Shown here: positions 47,337 through 59,700 of the stretch, one piece after another
How the letters are laid out: each line of letters begins with the position of its first letter
How positions within the stretch are numbered: the stretch's first letter is position 1
NCBI RefSeq assembly: GCF_019578655.1
Contig: NC_063256.1
Location: 32,722,342 to 32,786,341, forward strand
Direction: 5' to 3'
Length of the DNA stretch: 64,000 bases
Source: Ricinus communis
Taxonomy: Eukaryota > Streptophyta > Magnoliopsida > Malpighiales > Euphorbiaceae
Translations under genes and position numbers: made by a program
The notes under the pieces: model-generated
Seen by the model: the letters and a program-made list of their open reading frames with translations, nothing else
Told to the model about the DNA's origin: nothing
Database searches by the model: none

Positions 47337-49578
47337 TTTTATGTAAGTTATTAATGTTGTTTAAGTATCTTCTCAAACTTTGGATTGGTTATATAACTTT
47401 TTTTATGGTCAATATCCACATGCTTGTTCAATTTAGAAAACTTAAAACTTTGACGGTAGCTAAAATTTAACTTATTGATATTTTATTAGATAAATTTAGT
47501 ATTTGATTTTATTTCTTTAAAAAAAATTAGTTTTCATTCATTAAATGTTAATGGTTTAATTATTAGTAATATGAAGAGTCTATCTTTAGATTTATTACAT
47601 GATTACTTTAGTGGTTTTATCTTGATTATAATTTTTTATAAAATGATATTATATTATATATTTATATCTGTAATTGTTCTCGATAATTAAATTTTATATT
47701 TATAAATTAAATTATAATTGAGAGTGATTATTTAGTTTTATTTAAGTAGCTAGATTTATAGGCAATTATTTTCTATTTAAATACTTTTAATTTATTAAGT
47801 TAAAATAAAAATAATTTTCTTTTATCTAATAGTAATTGGAGTTGTTAATTTTCACATAGTAAATAATAAAATAATCATTAAATCTAAATGAAATGAATAT
47901 AATTTTTTTTATATAATTTATAAGATAGAATTTAAATCCAACCTAATGACGAATTGAACATGTTTAATATCTATTATACTATAAATGTTAAATAGTTTAA
48001 TAATTTAATGCTTATAATTTTTTTTTTCTTTTGAAAACAAGAATCTAAGATTTATTCTTGAATAAGTTTTGAAATCAAATTACTTTTGCTATTAGTTAAT
48101 GCATGGCATAATACTTCTGTTTTTTTTATTTCTTTTCCTCTAGATATGCGTTTGTTTTTTACATTTAAATAAAATTGGTATTCAATATATTAAGTTTGGT
48201 ATTTAATCTTTTTCCATTATTTTTCTTTTTAAAAAAATAAAATAAAATTCTAGCCGTTTTTTGTTTGTGATCTTATAATATCCTATCTCTATATAAATTT
48301 ATCCTTATTCTATTATTATCTATTATTTTTTCTATTGAATTATATTAAATTAGTAACAGACCGGATTAATCAATCTTAATAATACTAATTATAAGACTCT
48401 TTTAGTAAATTTAGACGTCCTCCCCCTTCGCACTTTTAATATGTTATGATATGATAATGATGTTATCCTCTTCTTAGTACATACTATTTTATTCCTAAAA
48501 AAGTTGGGTTGGAGAGGATGTGGTTTTGCCAAACTAGAGGGGTAATTAGGGTAACAATATAAGAACAATAAATTTTAATCCGACTTATTTACTAATCGTA
48601 TTAAGATTTTTAAGTTCTAATAAGGATATGCTTATTAAGCATGTAACTATAATGATATGTTTAATCCGCTTAAATCTACAAATCACAATACATATAAATC
48701 TATTTCAACATATTTAGTTATATAATACTTAATTTATAAATATTTAAATAATATATAAAATCAGAAATTAAAATAACATATAATATATATATATATGTAA
48801 TATTATTTTTTATCATTAATATGTTTAGATATATTATTTTTAAATAAAAAATAATTACACTAAAAAAAATAATTATTATAAATAGATTCAAATCAGTTAT
48901 ATATCATACATTAATATTAATACAGAAACTCAAACGATTTATGTCATATTATTTTGGATGAGTTATATATCATACATTAAGATTAATATAGAAACTCAAA
49001 CGATTTATGCCATATTATTTTGAATGAGTTGTATATCAAACATTAATATAGAAATTAAAACAGTTTATGTCATATTATTTTAAATTACACGGATTAATTT
49101 ATTTATTAAACGAGTCATAAATGGGTCGAAACATATATGATCCAATTTCTAATATGCTCAAATCTAACTATTTAAGAAGGTATCAAGAAAATGAATTGTA
49201 TCAAAAAATCGCCAACTCAACGAAGAAATATATTAGAAAATAGAAGTTGTTTGACCATATTAACTTGTAAAGTTGTTGGCTGCTCCATTATATTTTACCC
49301 AATCCAAAATATGCTAAAAAACAAACCTGAGAAACAACTATTGCCTTATTCCAATTCATTGCTAACCCAATTCAAAGTCCAAATTGGCCAGCAGCCACAA
49401 TTTAAAATAAATAAATAAATTCCATTAATTTCACGATATTAAATATTGAGAAATTTTAATCCGATATTAAACCCACAGCCGCTGTACTCGTATTAACTAG
49501 CCCATGGAAATTCAAAAAGCCTGATACTATTGCAATCAACACAGCAAAAGAAAGGAAGGTAAAGAGGGAGGGAGAGAG
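46746..49578. other. AT-rich intergenic region upstream of the acyltransferase
   Basis: No gene supported. Holds a (TA)n microsatellite at 47285-47325 and a 66-bp tandem repeat (listed). The last ~30 bases before 49,579 are purine-rich, like a 5' leader. Confidence 0.6.
48895..49085. repeat. 66-bp tandem repeat, three copies
   Basis: Units 48895-48960, 48961-49026 and 49027-49085 (the last shortened). Shared core AGTTATATATCATACATTAA, AAACTCAAACGATTTATG and CATATTATTTTG. Confidence 0.85.
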
Positions 49579-52500
49579 ATGGGTAGCGCAGAGGAAGATC
49601 AGGCGGCAGCATCATCCTCAGCCTTTGAAGAAGAAGAAGAGGTGCTAAGTCCAGCTGCTCGTCTGTTTCATGCACCACGTTTCAACTGCTATATTATCTC
49701 TATTATTGGAAGCAACACCGCCATCGATCCTGGTCTTGTCAAGGTCAGCCTACAGCAAACTCTGGTTAAACACCCTCGCTTCTCCAGTAACCTGGTTAGC
49801 TTTCTCTTCTTCTTCTTCTTCTTCTTCTTCTTGTCTTCTTGCTTCATCTCCATCTCCTCTGCATATACCTCTTATTTTCTCTCTTTTTATTCATATTGAT
49901 TCACCTGTATGACAAGCCTTAAGTTAATGGTAAAACTGTTATCTTATTACTTTTCTAATTTGACCACTAAATCCTAATTTTATTTTTTTAAAATTGTCAA
50001 GTAAATATGTTTTTCTAATCATATGCAATAAAATAATAAATTTTAAGAGAAAAAAAAATATGCATGTAATTTGACCTTTTCTCAAATTTAAATAAATAAA
50101 TCTCTTTTAATAATAAATTTATATAATTTTAGTCCGTTAATAAAATTAAGTATATATATTATATGATAATACTATTAGTTTGTCAATGTAGTAGCCATAT
50201 TATAGAAAGAAAGAGTGCATTATATCAGCATCATATCAGGGGACCAGTCATCAAACAGAAGAAAATGTCAAGGATTTGACTTTAAAATTGATGTTCAAGC
50301 CCATTAGGGCCAGTCATCAAACAGAAGCCACATTTTTTTGTTGTCCTCACTAGTGGGGTAGTGGACACATAATTAAATGTTACAACCATAATATCTCAAT
50401 TCTTGATGAGGAAATACTTCATTTTAAATGTAATTAATTCTAATTAATATCATGAATTTTTATAATTTAGCCTTGCATTTTGGATCCTTTTGTGCGTTGG
50501 TGGACTAAAAATTTCATAAACTAAATTCAAATAAGTCCATAGTACATAACTTGAGATTATAATTCATTTTATGAATTAATCTATTAGTAAATAAGACCAT
50601 TTTTTGACCGATTAGGATGGTAGTCTAATGATTTATTGAGGTATTTATGTCTTCTATTAGATCATTGAGGTCATATTTTAGTTAGGTTAGTGTTTTTCAT
50701 TTGCTTCTAAAGTATGTGCAATAGAAAAGAATTTACCGGTGAAGTCGTCATGAGTAAGTTTCTGTCTTGTTTTTTATTAAAAAATATAAAACTATTTTTG
50801 AAATAGATTAGGGGATTTCAAGAATTCAGATATCATTAACTAAATCCTTCCATCTCTAACAAGACTATTCCTTCTATTATTTACCTTTGATTTGAATTAA
50901 ATGTACTAATTATTCTTTTTATCTGAAATGTAAAGGTGGTTAGTGGCAGGAGAATGAAATGGAAACCAACTACAGTGAATCTACAAGACCATATAATAAT
51001 TCCGAACTTGGATCCAAATATGGATTCTCCTGACCAATTTATAGAAGACTATATTTCTCATCTCACTACAATGCCTTTGGACCTCTCAAAGCCGTTATGG
51101 GAACTTCACCTCCTCAACTTAAGAACATCAAATGCAGAAGCTATTGGTGTTTTCAGGATGCACCATTCAATTGGTGATGGTGCATCTCTAATGTCACTTC
51201 TCTTGGCCTGTACCCGGAAAACCTCCGACCCGGATTCACTTCCTACTATACCGGTCCAAAAGCGTGCGGGTTCCGGTTCGTCACCGGGTGGATTTTGGTG
51301 GTTTTTTATAGCTATTTGGTTGGTACTAAGAATCATTTGGAACACTTTTGTGGATTTGATTCTTTTTAGTGCAACAATTTTATTCTTGAAAGATACAAAG
51401 ACTGCTCTTAAAGGTTCATCCGGGGTTGATCTCAAGCCTAAGAGGCTTGTGTATCGCACAATTAGCATGGATGATATCAAGTTGGTGAAAAATAAGATGA
51501 ACATTGTAAGTTCCTTTCTTTTACTTTTACTACTAAATTGCAGAAATTTGAATTTTTCTTTTATAATTTGTAAAATCTGTATTCTAACTTTTTTTTTTAA
51601 ATGGCCTCACTTTAATATTGAACTAAAGCGATATATATAATTTGATAGTAAATAATTTCTATTTATTTTAAATGTAGCCATCATAACGAATAAAATAATA
51701 ATATATATTATATTTACGAATATTTTTTTATATTAAATAATTAACACATATACTTAATCATTTAAAGTTGAATAGATATACTTATAAATTTTGATTTCTA
51801 CTTCTGGTTTCAACATTTCAATTTATAAAGCGTGATGGACCATGAGAGTAATTGCCATATTGATTATAAGTGATACAAAATTGATTGGAAATACAAAATT
51901 TATGATCATGAAATACAAAAATCCTACCAATATCCAGATTATTGGTACGTTTATTCTGGAAGAGAATCTGCATCTAACTAAATAAATTCAGTAGTACATA
52001 AGAGTAGTGGCCATTCCTTCTCATCAATTTGGTTGAATCTGCATATTAAATGCCAAATCTTTTTTCTTTTTATCTCAGAATTGTTTTGAAAATAAAGAAT
52101 TGTTTAGGGTTTGAAAATTAAAATACCAAGAGAGAAACATATTAATTGATATTCTTCCCTTTTTTTTTTTTCTAAAACGAAATTAATTATTTTGTAATAA
52201 TTGTATTTTCTTAACTGTGATTTATTTAGTAGACCATCAATGATGTCATACTGGGAATAACACAAGCTGGTCTCTCGCGATACCTCAATGCCGAATACGG
52301 TGAGTTTTAGTTAAGTATCAATTGTCCTTTTTATTTATTGATTTTTATTTGTTAAGTTTTAAAAATAAAGCTAGTTTTAATACATGCATTTTTTACGGAC
52401 AAGTTTAAATTATAAATAGTTGAATAATTCTTAAAAGTAATATGAAATTATTAATATTAATTGTTATTTACTTATAATAAAATTACAATTTTAAGTATAA

Positions 52501-55500
52501 TTTTTTTTTATACAAGATAAGTAAGAGAGAAAGTAGTAATTTTGATGAAATAAAATATTAACTTTGTTTGAATTATATAATAAGGTGCTTTCTAGGGTGA
52601 TTTTATTTAAAATAAAATAATTTTTTTAAAATGCCATTGATTCTTAATTAGCTTAAATCTTATCCTTTAAATTTTATAAGTGAAGATGACTATTAATCTG
52701 TTGAACTCTCTACAATTTTATAATTATGAAAATATTTAATATCTTATGAAAAATGATAATATTTTTTATATTTTTTCGCAAATTATGCTAATTTTTCGTA
52801 AGTGTTACCAGTTGCGAAAAAAATGAATATTATTATGAAAAAATGATTACTTTTGTGAAATTTAATAATTTATGAAAAAATTGATAAATTTTAAAAAAAT
52901 ACTAAATTTTTCATAATCGCGAAATATATTGCTAAATTATGAAAAATGACGATCTTAAAAAATGATTACTTTTGCGAAATTTAAGAAAAATGGTAAATTT
53001 TTTACTATATTATGAAAAATGACAATCTTCTTCATATTTTTTCACAAATTATACTATTTTTTCCATAAGTGTTATTGCGAAAAATGATAAATTTTATGAA
53101 ATTTAATGATTTATGGAAAATAATAAATTTTTCGTAATTGCAAAATATATTACTAAATTACGAAAAGTGACAATCTTCTTCATATTTTTTTGCAAATTAT
53201 ACTATTTTTTTCATATGTATTACTAGTTGCGCAAAATTGAATGATATTACGAAGAAATGATAATGTTTACGAAATTTAATAATTTATGAAAAAATTGACA
53301 AATTCATAAAAAATATTAAATTTTTTGTAGTCGAAAAATATATTGCTAAATTACGAAAAATGACGATTATCTTCTTATTTTTTTAGCAAATTATACTAAT
53401 TTTTCATGATTGGAACTGGTTGCGAAAAAAATGAAAATGAAAACTTTTACGAAATTTAATAATTTATGAAAAATTAATAAAATTATGAAAAATATTAAAT
53501 TTTTTCATAATCGCGAGATTTATTGCTGAAATTATGAAAAATGACAATCATTTTTAAATTTTTTAAATTAAATTAATTTTTCGTATATTTTAAGAATATG
53601 AATTTTTTAAACTACTTTGTATTACTTTAGCAAACTCTATTTTACTAGATTACTAGATTCTTTATAAAAAAATTATGTAAATTATCATTATCTTACTGGT
53701 GAATTAAAATAAAATATAATTACTTTATTTTAAAATAAAGTAATATAGAATTTCCCATATAATAAAAGCAACGTATTGGAAAGTAGACAATTCAACTTTC
53801 TTTACTAAAGTTTGCTCCGAGGTTGCTAGGTAAATAGATCATCCTAGGAAATAGAGCTCAATTCATCAATATGCCCTAACATAATTATCTAAAAAAATCT
53901 TATACTAATTCCTTTATCAATTATTATTAATAATTAAGTATCACCTATAAAATTTTATTTATTAAATCTATTTTTTCTCCTAATAATTTCATAAATGGAA
54001 AATAGAATTTTAAATATACATTAATAAATAAAATAATATATATATAATTAGTTGTGTTTTATAAGATAACAAAAAATTATTTATATTCATAAAAATATCA
54101 TTTTATTATTATAATTTAATTCGAACACATATTCATTCACTCAAGTACTTTGGTAGCTATTAAATAATAAATATCATTTATATACTATAGATAATCTATA
54201 AATTTTATTTGTTATGAGGATTATTGTCTTTAAAATATATCAACAACATAATGAATTTTTTATCTTTTAGAAATCAAATTATGTACTAAATATTTTTTAT
54301 TCTTAATCTCTAATTTTTAGAAAATAATTTTCTCAAGAATTTAATTTTTTTAAAATATACTTTTCGAAAAATATCCAATTGGTGGGTGTCGAAAGTTGTG
54401 TCAATAGTGATATTGAAGGCAAGAATGAGTATGACTAACACAGGATATGAAGTTTTGGACTTGAACCGGATCGGCAGTTTTGGTTCCAATTGTGGAACGG
54501 AGACTAGACCATTGGAAACCGGTTCTGGTTTAAATTAAGACCTAGATGGTTTTAGTTCCATTCTTTGTTGATTGGTATATTTTAAGCTTTTCTTTTTCAA
54601 AAAAAAAAAAAAAGTTAAATGTAAATTATATTTTTTAAAAAAATACTGATTCTTTCATGCAACAAAAATTCATTTTTTTTTCTATTAAAAATGATTCCAA
54701 ACTGAAACTGGACTAGCGGTTAAGATTCGAACCAATCTCAATTTTGAAGTAGGGGAACCGAGATTAAAAAGTTAAAGTCGAAATTTTTTAATTTCAATTC
54801 AAGCGAGTATGATCATGTTCGATTCTAAATCTGAATCAGACAACAGTGAACGCTAATTATAAAACATGAAGTGTAAAAAAGTATTTATACATGAATATTA
54901 ATATTATTTTTAATTAATAATATAAATGTGCTCATAATTCATATTTGTAATTTTTTACTTGATGAATCACCCAACAAGAAAAAGAACATTGCCAAATGAA
55001 GTTAACTTTATTTAATTATTTGTCATGTTAGCCTGTAGAAAAGAACTAGAATTTTTCGCCATTGCTGTAGAATGTTAATGCTGGGACGTATCAACAAACT
55101 TTATGACCATGCGGATATATCTGTCAGAATTGCAAAGCAAAGAAGGGGAAGCAAAGCAGCAGAAGAAAATAAGTCTCCTCAAGAGGATCCGGCTCAGGGC
55201 AACTGTTCTAATTAACCTAAGACCAACTCCCGGAATCCAGGTCAATTTAAACCTACCCTGTCTGTCCTTCTCTATAACATCAGAAAATTTGATGTTTTTT
55301 TTTTTTTTTTGTTCTTTCTAATGCTGTCCTCCTGATGAATAGACCCTGGCAGAATTGATGTCCAAGGAATCAAATCAAGCTAAATGGGGATGGGGTAACA
55401 GGATAGGATACATTGTCCTGCCATTCAGAATTGCCTTACAAGATGACCCATTAGAGTATATCCGACAGGCCAAAGCTGCTATTGACCGAAAGAAGCTCTC

Positions 55501-56837
55501 ACTTGAAGCTATTTGCACCTACCGAATTGCCAAGCTCGTACTCACAATATTTGGGGTCAAGGTACAATTTTAACAAGTCTATAATAACAGTAGTAATATT
55601 AATACCTTTTTCTGGTTGATATTATTATTATTATTATTAGAATATTTAAGTTTACATTTCAGTCCTTCAGTTGGCTGATTTGAAAAAAGATTTTCAAAGC
55701 AGAATTCTTATATGATATGTATGATATCAATCGAATCAATTGTACGATGACACATGTGGTTTTATTTATTAATTATTATATTTTTATTGATTAATTTATT
55801 TATTACTATTAACAATTTATGATTAAAATTTAATTAATAAAAATACAACAATTAATAAATAAAGTTATAAGTCATCGTACAATTACCATATATTTTCCTA
55901 CCATATTCAGTGGGCACTGAGAATGAATTGGAGGAGAGTATTTTTGAATTATTTTTGTGATATAATATGTTGTGAAGGTTGTAAATTAATAAGGGTAATC
56001 ACACAGGTAGCTTCAGCTATAGCACACAGATTTCTATTAAATACAACAATGGCCTTTTCAAATGTGGTTGGTCCGCTTGAAGAAATAAGCTTTTGTGGTC
56101 ATCCAATCTCTTTCCTTGCTCCTAGTGTGTACGGCCATCCTCATGTGAGTACCCACTTTCAACTTTGTCTTTAATTCTTTTATGCTGTTCTTTAAAAACT
56201 GATCCTCTTAATCTTTTTCAAAATACGATTAAGTTAATTATGCTAACAAATGATGATATCGATATTTAGAGATGACCAAACAGTTTGTTCCATTTAAAAT
56301 TTCACTAAATAAAAGAAATTTAATATCAAACTTCAGTTCGATTCGGTTCGGTCCAATTTTGCTAACCCATACCACCATCAATTTCTTTTAAGAAAATGTA
56401 ATTTTAAATTAAACTCAATTGAAATGAAAGAACAGAATTGAATGCCCTTAAACAATCGTTTTTCGAAAGACATGAATCTTAATCCATGGAAATTTTTAGG
56501 TAATAGTTGATTGAGAAGTAATTCATTTGAAGTGGGTGGAAAGGAATATGATATAGAAAACTAATGAAGGCCATCTTTTACTTACTTGTATAGCTTTTCT
56601 CACTTATTATAATATCATATAAATGATGTAAAAATACACTAACATTTTTCACTTGTTTTAACATATGTTTCACAGGCACTGACAATCCATTACCAAAGCT
56701 ATTTCAACAAGATGACAATTGTTTTAGCTGTTGACCCAGATGTGATTCCTCATCCTCACAATCTCTGCCACCATCTTGAGGAATCTCTTAACATCATTAA
56801 GGATGCTGTTGTAGACAAAGGACTTGATGCTGCCTAG
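49579..56837 (+). CDS. WSD1-like O-acyltransferase (wax ester synthase/diacylglycerol acyltransferase family)
   Basis: Seven exons with GT-AG borders and consistent phase: 49579-49794, 50936-51505, 52233-52299, 55128-55240, 55343-55561, 56007-56144, 56676-56837; 494 aa, normal length for plant WSD proteins. N-terminal LSPAARLF; the catalytic HHxxxDG motif is HHSIGDG at residues 148-154; a hydrophobic segment at about 191-223 (WWFFIAIWLVLRIIW) fits a membrane anchor; TINDVILGITQAGLSRYL, RATVLINLRP and a C-terminal DUF1298-type domain (SNVVGPLEEISFCGHPISF) follow. Known role of the family: transfer of acyl groups from acyl-CoA to fatty alcohols or diacylglycerol, at the ER, for cuticular wax esters. 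The exon 3/4 junction (acceptor 55126-55127) is chosen by phase. Intron 3 is 2.8 kb and carries a tandem array. No break seen. Confidence 0.93.
49803..49836. repeat. (TTC)n microsatellite in acyltransferase intron 1
   Basis: About ten CTT/TTC units just after the donor site of exon 1. Confidence 0.85.
52743..53590. repeat. Tandem array, unit about 193 bp, in acyltransferase intron 3
   Basis: The anchor ATTAYGAAAAATGACRAT occurs at about 52,743, 52,936, 53,009, 53,157, 53,350 and 53,531: steps of 193, 73, 148, 193 and 181, so full units of about 193 bp plus two shortened ones. Each unit carries TTCGCAAATTATACTAATTTTT, GTTGCGAAAAA, CGAAATTTAATAATTTATGAA and AATCGCGAAATATATTGCTAA-type blocks. 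No coding potential. Confidence 0.85.
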
Positions 56838-57518
56838 ATAATGTTTTTGTTATTTTGATGATATTATCACTTCCTTTCAAACCTCAGTATCTTTTGTATA
56901 AATTAATCTTCTATATTGCGCTATTAGATGATTGACATTTTGCTATTAGCTGATCGGCATATGCTTTAATCAGAGCGTTATACATTTGACAGTTAGATTT
57001 TAATAAATTTGATGCTAAATCTTTTCCAAACTGTAGTTAGTCTCAATTTCATTATAAATAATATGCATCAGTTTGGTCAATAAGCCTAAAATTTAGTTTA
57101 ATTTAAATCAGCTTAACTTGCTATTCTAAGTATATTAACTCATGACAGAACACAAATTAGCAAGTTTTGGTGATACTCATGATACAGCAAATTTGTTCTG
57201 GTTCCTTGGTTGGTTTGGCTTCTTTCCAATGACAATATGCTTATATAGGAACTCATCTAACAGAAAACCCAGTGATTAAAAATGGGTGTGTAAAAATCAA
57301 TCTGCACTGAAGAAATTCTCTTGCAATGAAGGTTAATACTAACATAGATCAGCATTTGGTTTCATTAGAAGTAAAATGAGAAACATAAAACATATGAAGA
57401 GCAGATATGTGCATACAAAAGGACATTCAAATCATGCTAAAACTATATATATATATATATCTCTATCATACAATTGAGCAGAAAATCTCTGAACACTGTG
57501 TGAAGAAATGTTTTGCAC
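56838..57518. other. Convergent 3' regions of the acyltransferase and SCL3-like genes
   Basis: 681 bases between two stop codons facing each other. AT-rich 3'-UTR-like DNA with a short (TA)n at about 57,446-57,461. No gene. Confidence 0.6.
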
Positions 57519-58931
57519 TTACTTTTTACACCTCCAAGCTGATAGAGAAAAAAGAGGTCGATCTTGCCAGCAGATTACGACACAACCATTTTCATCTTTA
57601 ATTCTATAACCGTCACAACCATACCCTTGCAACAATCTTCTTGCCTGCAACAGACCGCAGTAGCTCAAAGGCACATTTCCAAACCCAGCCAAATCAAGCC
57701 TTTGAATCCACCTCTCTAGTTTTTCATGTCTTTCTTTTCTCTCGGCTCCCTCACATGATATAATGTTTTTTATTTCCTCCCCAAACAGCATCTTCTCCAC
57801 TTTAAGTCTCTCCAAGGATGTTCTTGATACAGTAGATTCCAAACAATCGAACAATGCTGCATAAGAGTATAATGCCTCCAATAGCCTCTCCATTAGACTT
57901 GATCCATTATGATTAGAGTCTTGTTCCATTACCACCATGAGCTTTGGTGACAGACTCCAAAGTGTGTTGAGAAAGTAATCCATCTTCACTGAAGCAGTTG
58001 AAGATAGAGGCGATGATGAGGTTGAGTGAGAACTTGGGCTATATCCATTTACCATATCTTTCTCGAGTAACTCTCCCAATGTGCCTTGGTTCGCTGGGAG
58101 GACTCTTTGCAAGTGCATTCCATTTGAATTTTTCAATGTCACCGGAGACCTTTTCCTCAATTCATCATCTGATGCCAAAAAAGAATGCAATTGAAGAACA
58201 GAACTAATTGCTAAAGCCTCTCCTGTTTTAACACGCAACTTTTCAATATCAAGATTCTCTAACTTGCTAACAATGGGATTGAACTGAAATGGGATATCCA
58301 ACCTTTCAGCTTCCTCACTCAGTTTATGAGCCATTTGATCCAGTACCTCCTTCTGTTGATGAATCCCTGTAATTCTCAAATGGGGAGGCCCTTCACGCCG
58401 TGCACTTAAAGCTTGAAGAAGTGCAAGCCATTGTGCAGGTTCCACTGCATTCAGATCAATTATATGAACCATCTTTTCCCCTTCCATAGCTTCGATTATA
58501 GCTTGGTTTGTGATCACAAAACCCACTTTCAAGAATGGAAACATCTCGAAAAACAATTTACGAACTAGTATCTCCTCAGAAACCAAAGTTATCTTAGTAG
58601 CATTAAGGGCCCTGTGGACACCAGGCCATGCTTTAATGATCCTATGAGCAAGTGCCTCAGTAAAGTAAGCAGCAATCCGCTGCATAGTATCACCTTCAGC
58701 AGAGGCTAGCTGAGAGATCTGCCCAAGGGCAATTTCTGCATTTTCAAGACTACCCGCAGCAACATGATTTCCACAAGTGAGCAATAAATGGATCAAATAC
58801 AATCCTCTCTCCTCGGATTTTAGCTCTCTAAGCCAGGGATATGGTGATCCCATACCAGGTGAGAGGGACATCATGGAGAAAAATTGGAGAGGTGATGATG
58901 TTACTGATGATGATGCATCATCTTGAAACAT
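57519..58931 (-). CDS. SCL3: SCARECROW-LIKE 3-type GRAS transcriptional regulator
   Basis: Uninterrupted 470-codon ORF, ATG 58931-58929 to TAA 57521-57519, no intron in the coding region. Short N-terminus (MFQDDASSSVTSSPLQFFSM) then the full GRAS domain: LHR I from about residue 38, VHIID at 155-159 inside MVHIIDLNAVEPAQW, LHR II with GEALAISSVLQLH (about 238-249), PFYRE-like region about 351-400, and SAW (464-466) at the very C-terminus. The N-terminus and length match SCL3 of other dicots (about 480 aa). Known role in Arabidopsis: positive regulator of gibberellin responses that opposes DELLA proteins and acts with SHR/SCR in the root endodermis; nuclear. A Ser-rich insert lies at about 298-313. 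Confidence 0.93.
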   Translation of the reverse strand: MFQDDASSSVTSSPLQFFSMMSLSPGMGSPYPWLRELKSEERGLYLIHLLLTCGNHVAAGSLENAEIALGQISQLASAEGDTMQRIAAYFTEALAHRIIKAWPGVHRALNATKITLVSEEILVRKLFFEMFPFLKVGFVITNQAIIEAMEGEKMVHIIDLNAVEPAQWLALLQALSARREGPPHLRITGIHQQKEVLDQMAHKLSEEAERLDIPFQFNPIVSKLENLDIEKLRVKTGEALAISSVLQLHSFLASDDELRKRSPVTLKNSNGMHLQRVLPANQGTLGELLEKDMVNGYSPSSHSTSSSPLSSTASVKMDYFLNTLWSLSPKLMVVMEQDSNHNGSSLMERLLEALYSYAALFDCLESTVSRTSLERLKVEKMLFGEEIKNIISCEGAERKERHEKLERWIQRLDLAGFGNVPLSYCGLLQARRLLQGYGCDGYRIKDENGCVVICWQDRPLFSLSAWRCKK

Positions 58932-59700
58932 TGGGTATCACTAAGTAATCAATCAAGTGCGACAACAATGGGGACTAAACAGAACAAAAACGGAATTTAG
59001 TTGTTGACTAGAAATGAGATCAGGACAATTACTTGTAAAGGAATCTCAAATTCTGGAGTATATCAAAGCTTTTCAAGAAAAGAACCAAAACTGGACGATC
59101 CAAAAGAAAAGCTCATAAACAAAAAGAAGGGTATGGTGAAACTAACAAGTAATACCCGATCAAAAGCAACTAAACCGATAGACAAACACCCACAAAAGAA
59201 AAAATCAAGCAGGAACCAAGACACTTGATCAATTCAGAACAATTACAGTGAAGAAAGAAACAAAAATAAGTAAAAATAAAATGACAACAATTTTAGGTAT
59301 TCACTTAATCTTTAGTTTATCATGGGCAGGGATCCTATTGCTGAGATAATAACCTCTATACGAAATGCTGACATGAACAATAAAGAACGGAACAGACAGA
59401 CCTAGAGAAAAGAAAATCTAACCAAGCAAAAGAAGAAGAAGAAAAACCTTAGAGGGTTTTGCAATTGATCAAAAACCCATATGAAATCCCAAGAAAATTC
59501 CAAGAATTAGCACTTGAATCTTCTAAGCATAAAGAAAGAGACAGAGCTTTTTAGGTTTTCTCTGTTTTTTGTCTGGGTTTATAAGAAAGAAAGAGATGGA
59601 GAGGAAAAGGAGTGAGTTGGTTCAATTAAAAGCACTGAGCTTTGAAAGAGTAGTTGCTGTTGTTGTTGTTGTTCGTGGTTAAGCCTTGTCGATATGTGTA
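58932..59700 (-). promoter_or_regulatory. SCL3 5' leader with a probable intron, and TATA box
   Basis: A TATAAA on the minus strand at 59583-59578 would place the transcript start near 59,550. A donor-like CTCTAAG|GTTTTT at about 59,453 and an acceptor-like GATTACTTAG just upstream of the ATG (about 58,940) suggest a ~510-base intron in the 5' leader, as reported for many SCL3 genes; this is inference. A GTT microsatellite lies near 59,653-59,673. Confidence 0.4.

Noticed and set aside
48895..49085. CRISPR-like short repeats
   Set aside because: The units are contiguous tandem copies without spacers and the genome is a plant.
51106..51504. Minus-strand ORF of 132 codons
   Set aside because: Antisense shadow of acyltransferase exon 2, which carries the HHSIGDG motif.
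57998..58207. Plus-strand ORF of 69 codons within SCL3
   Set aside because: Antisense shadow of the conserved GRAS coding frame.
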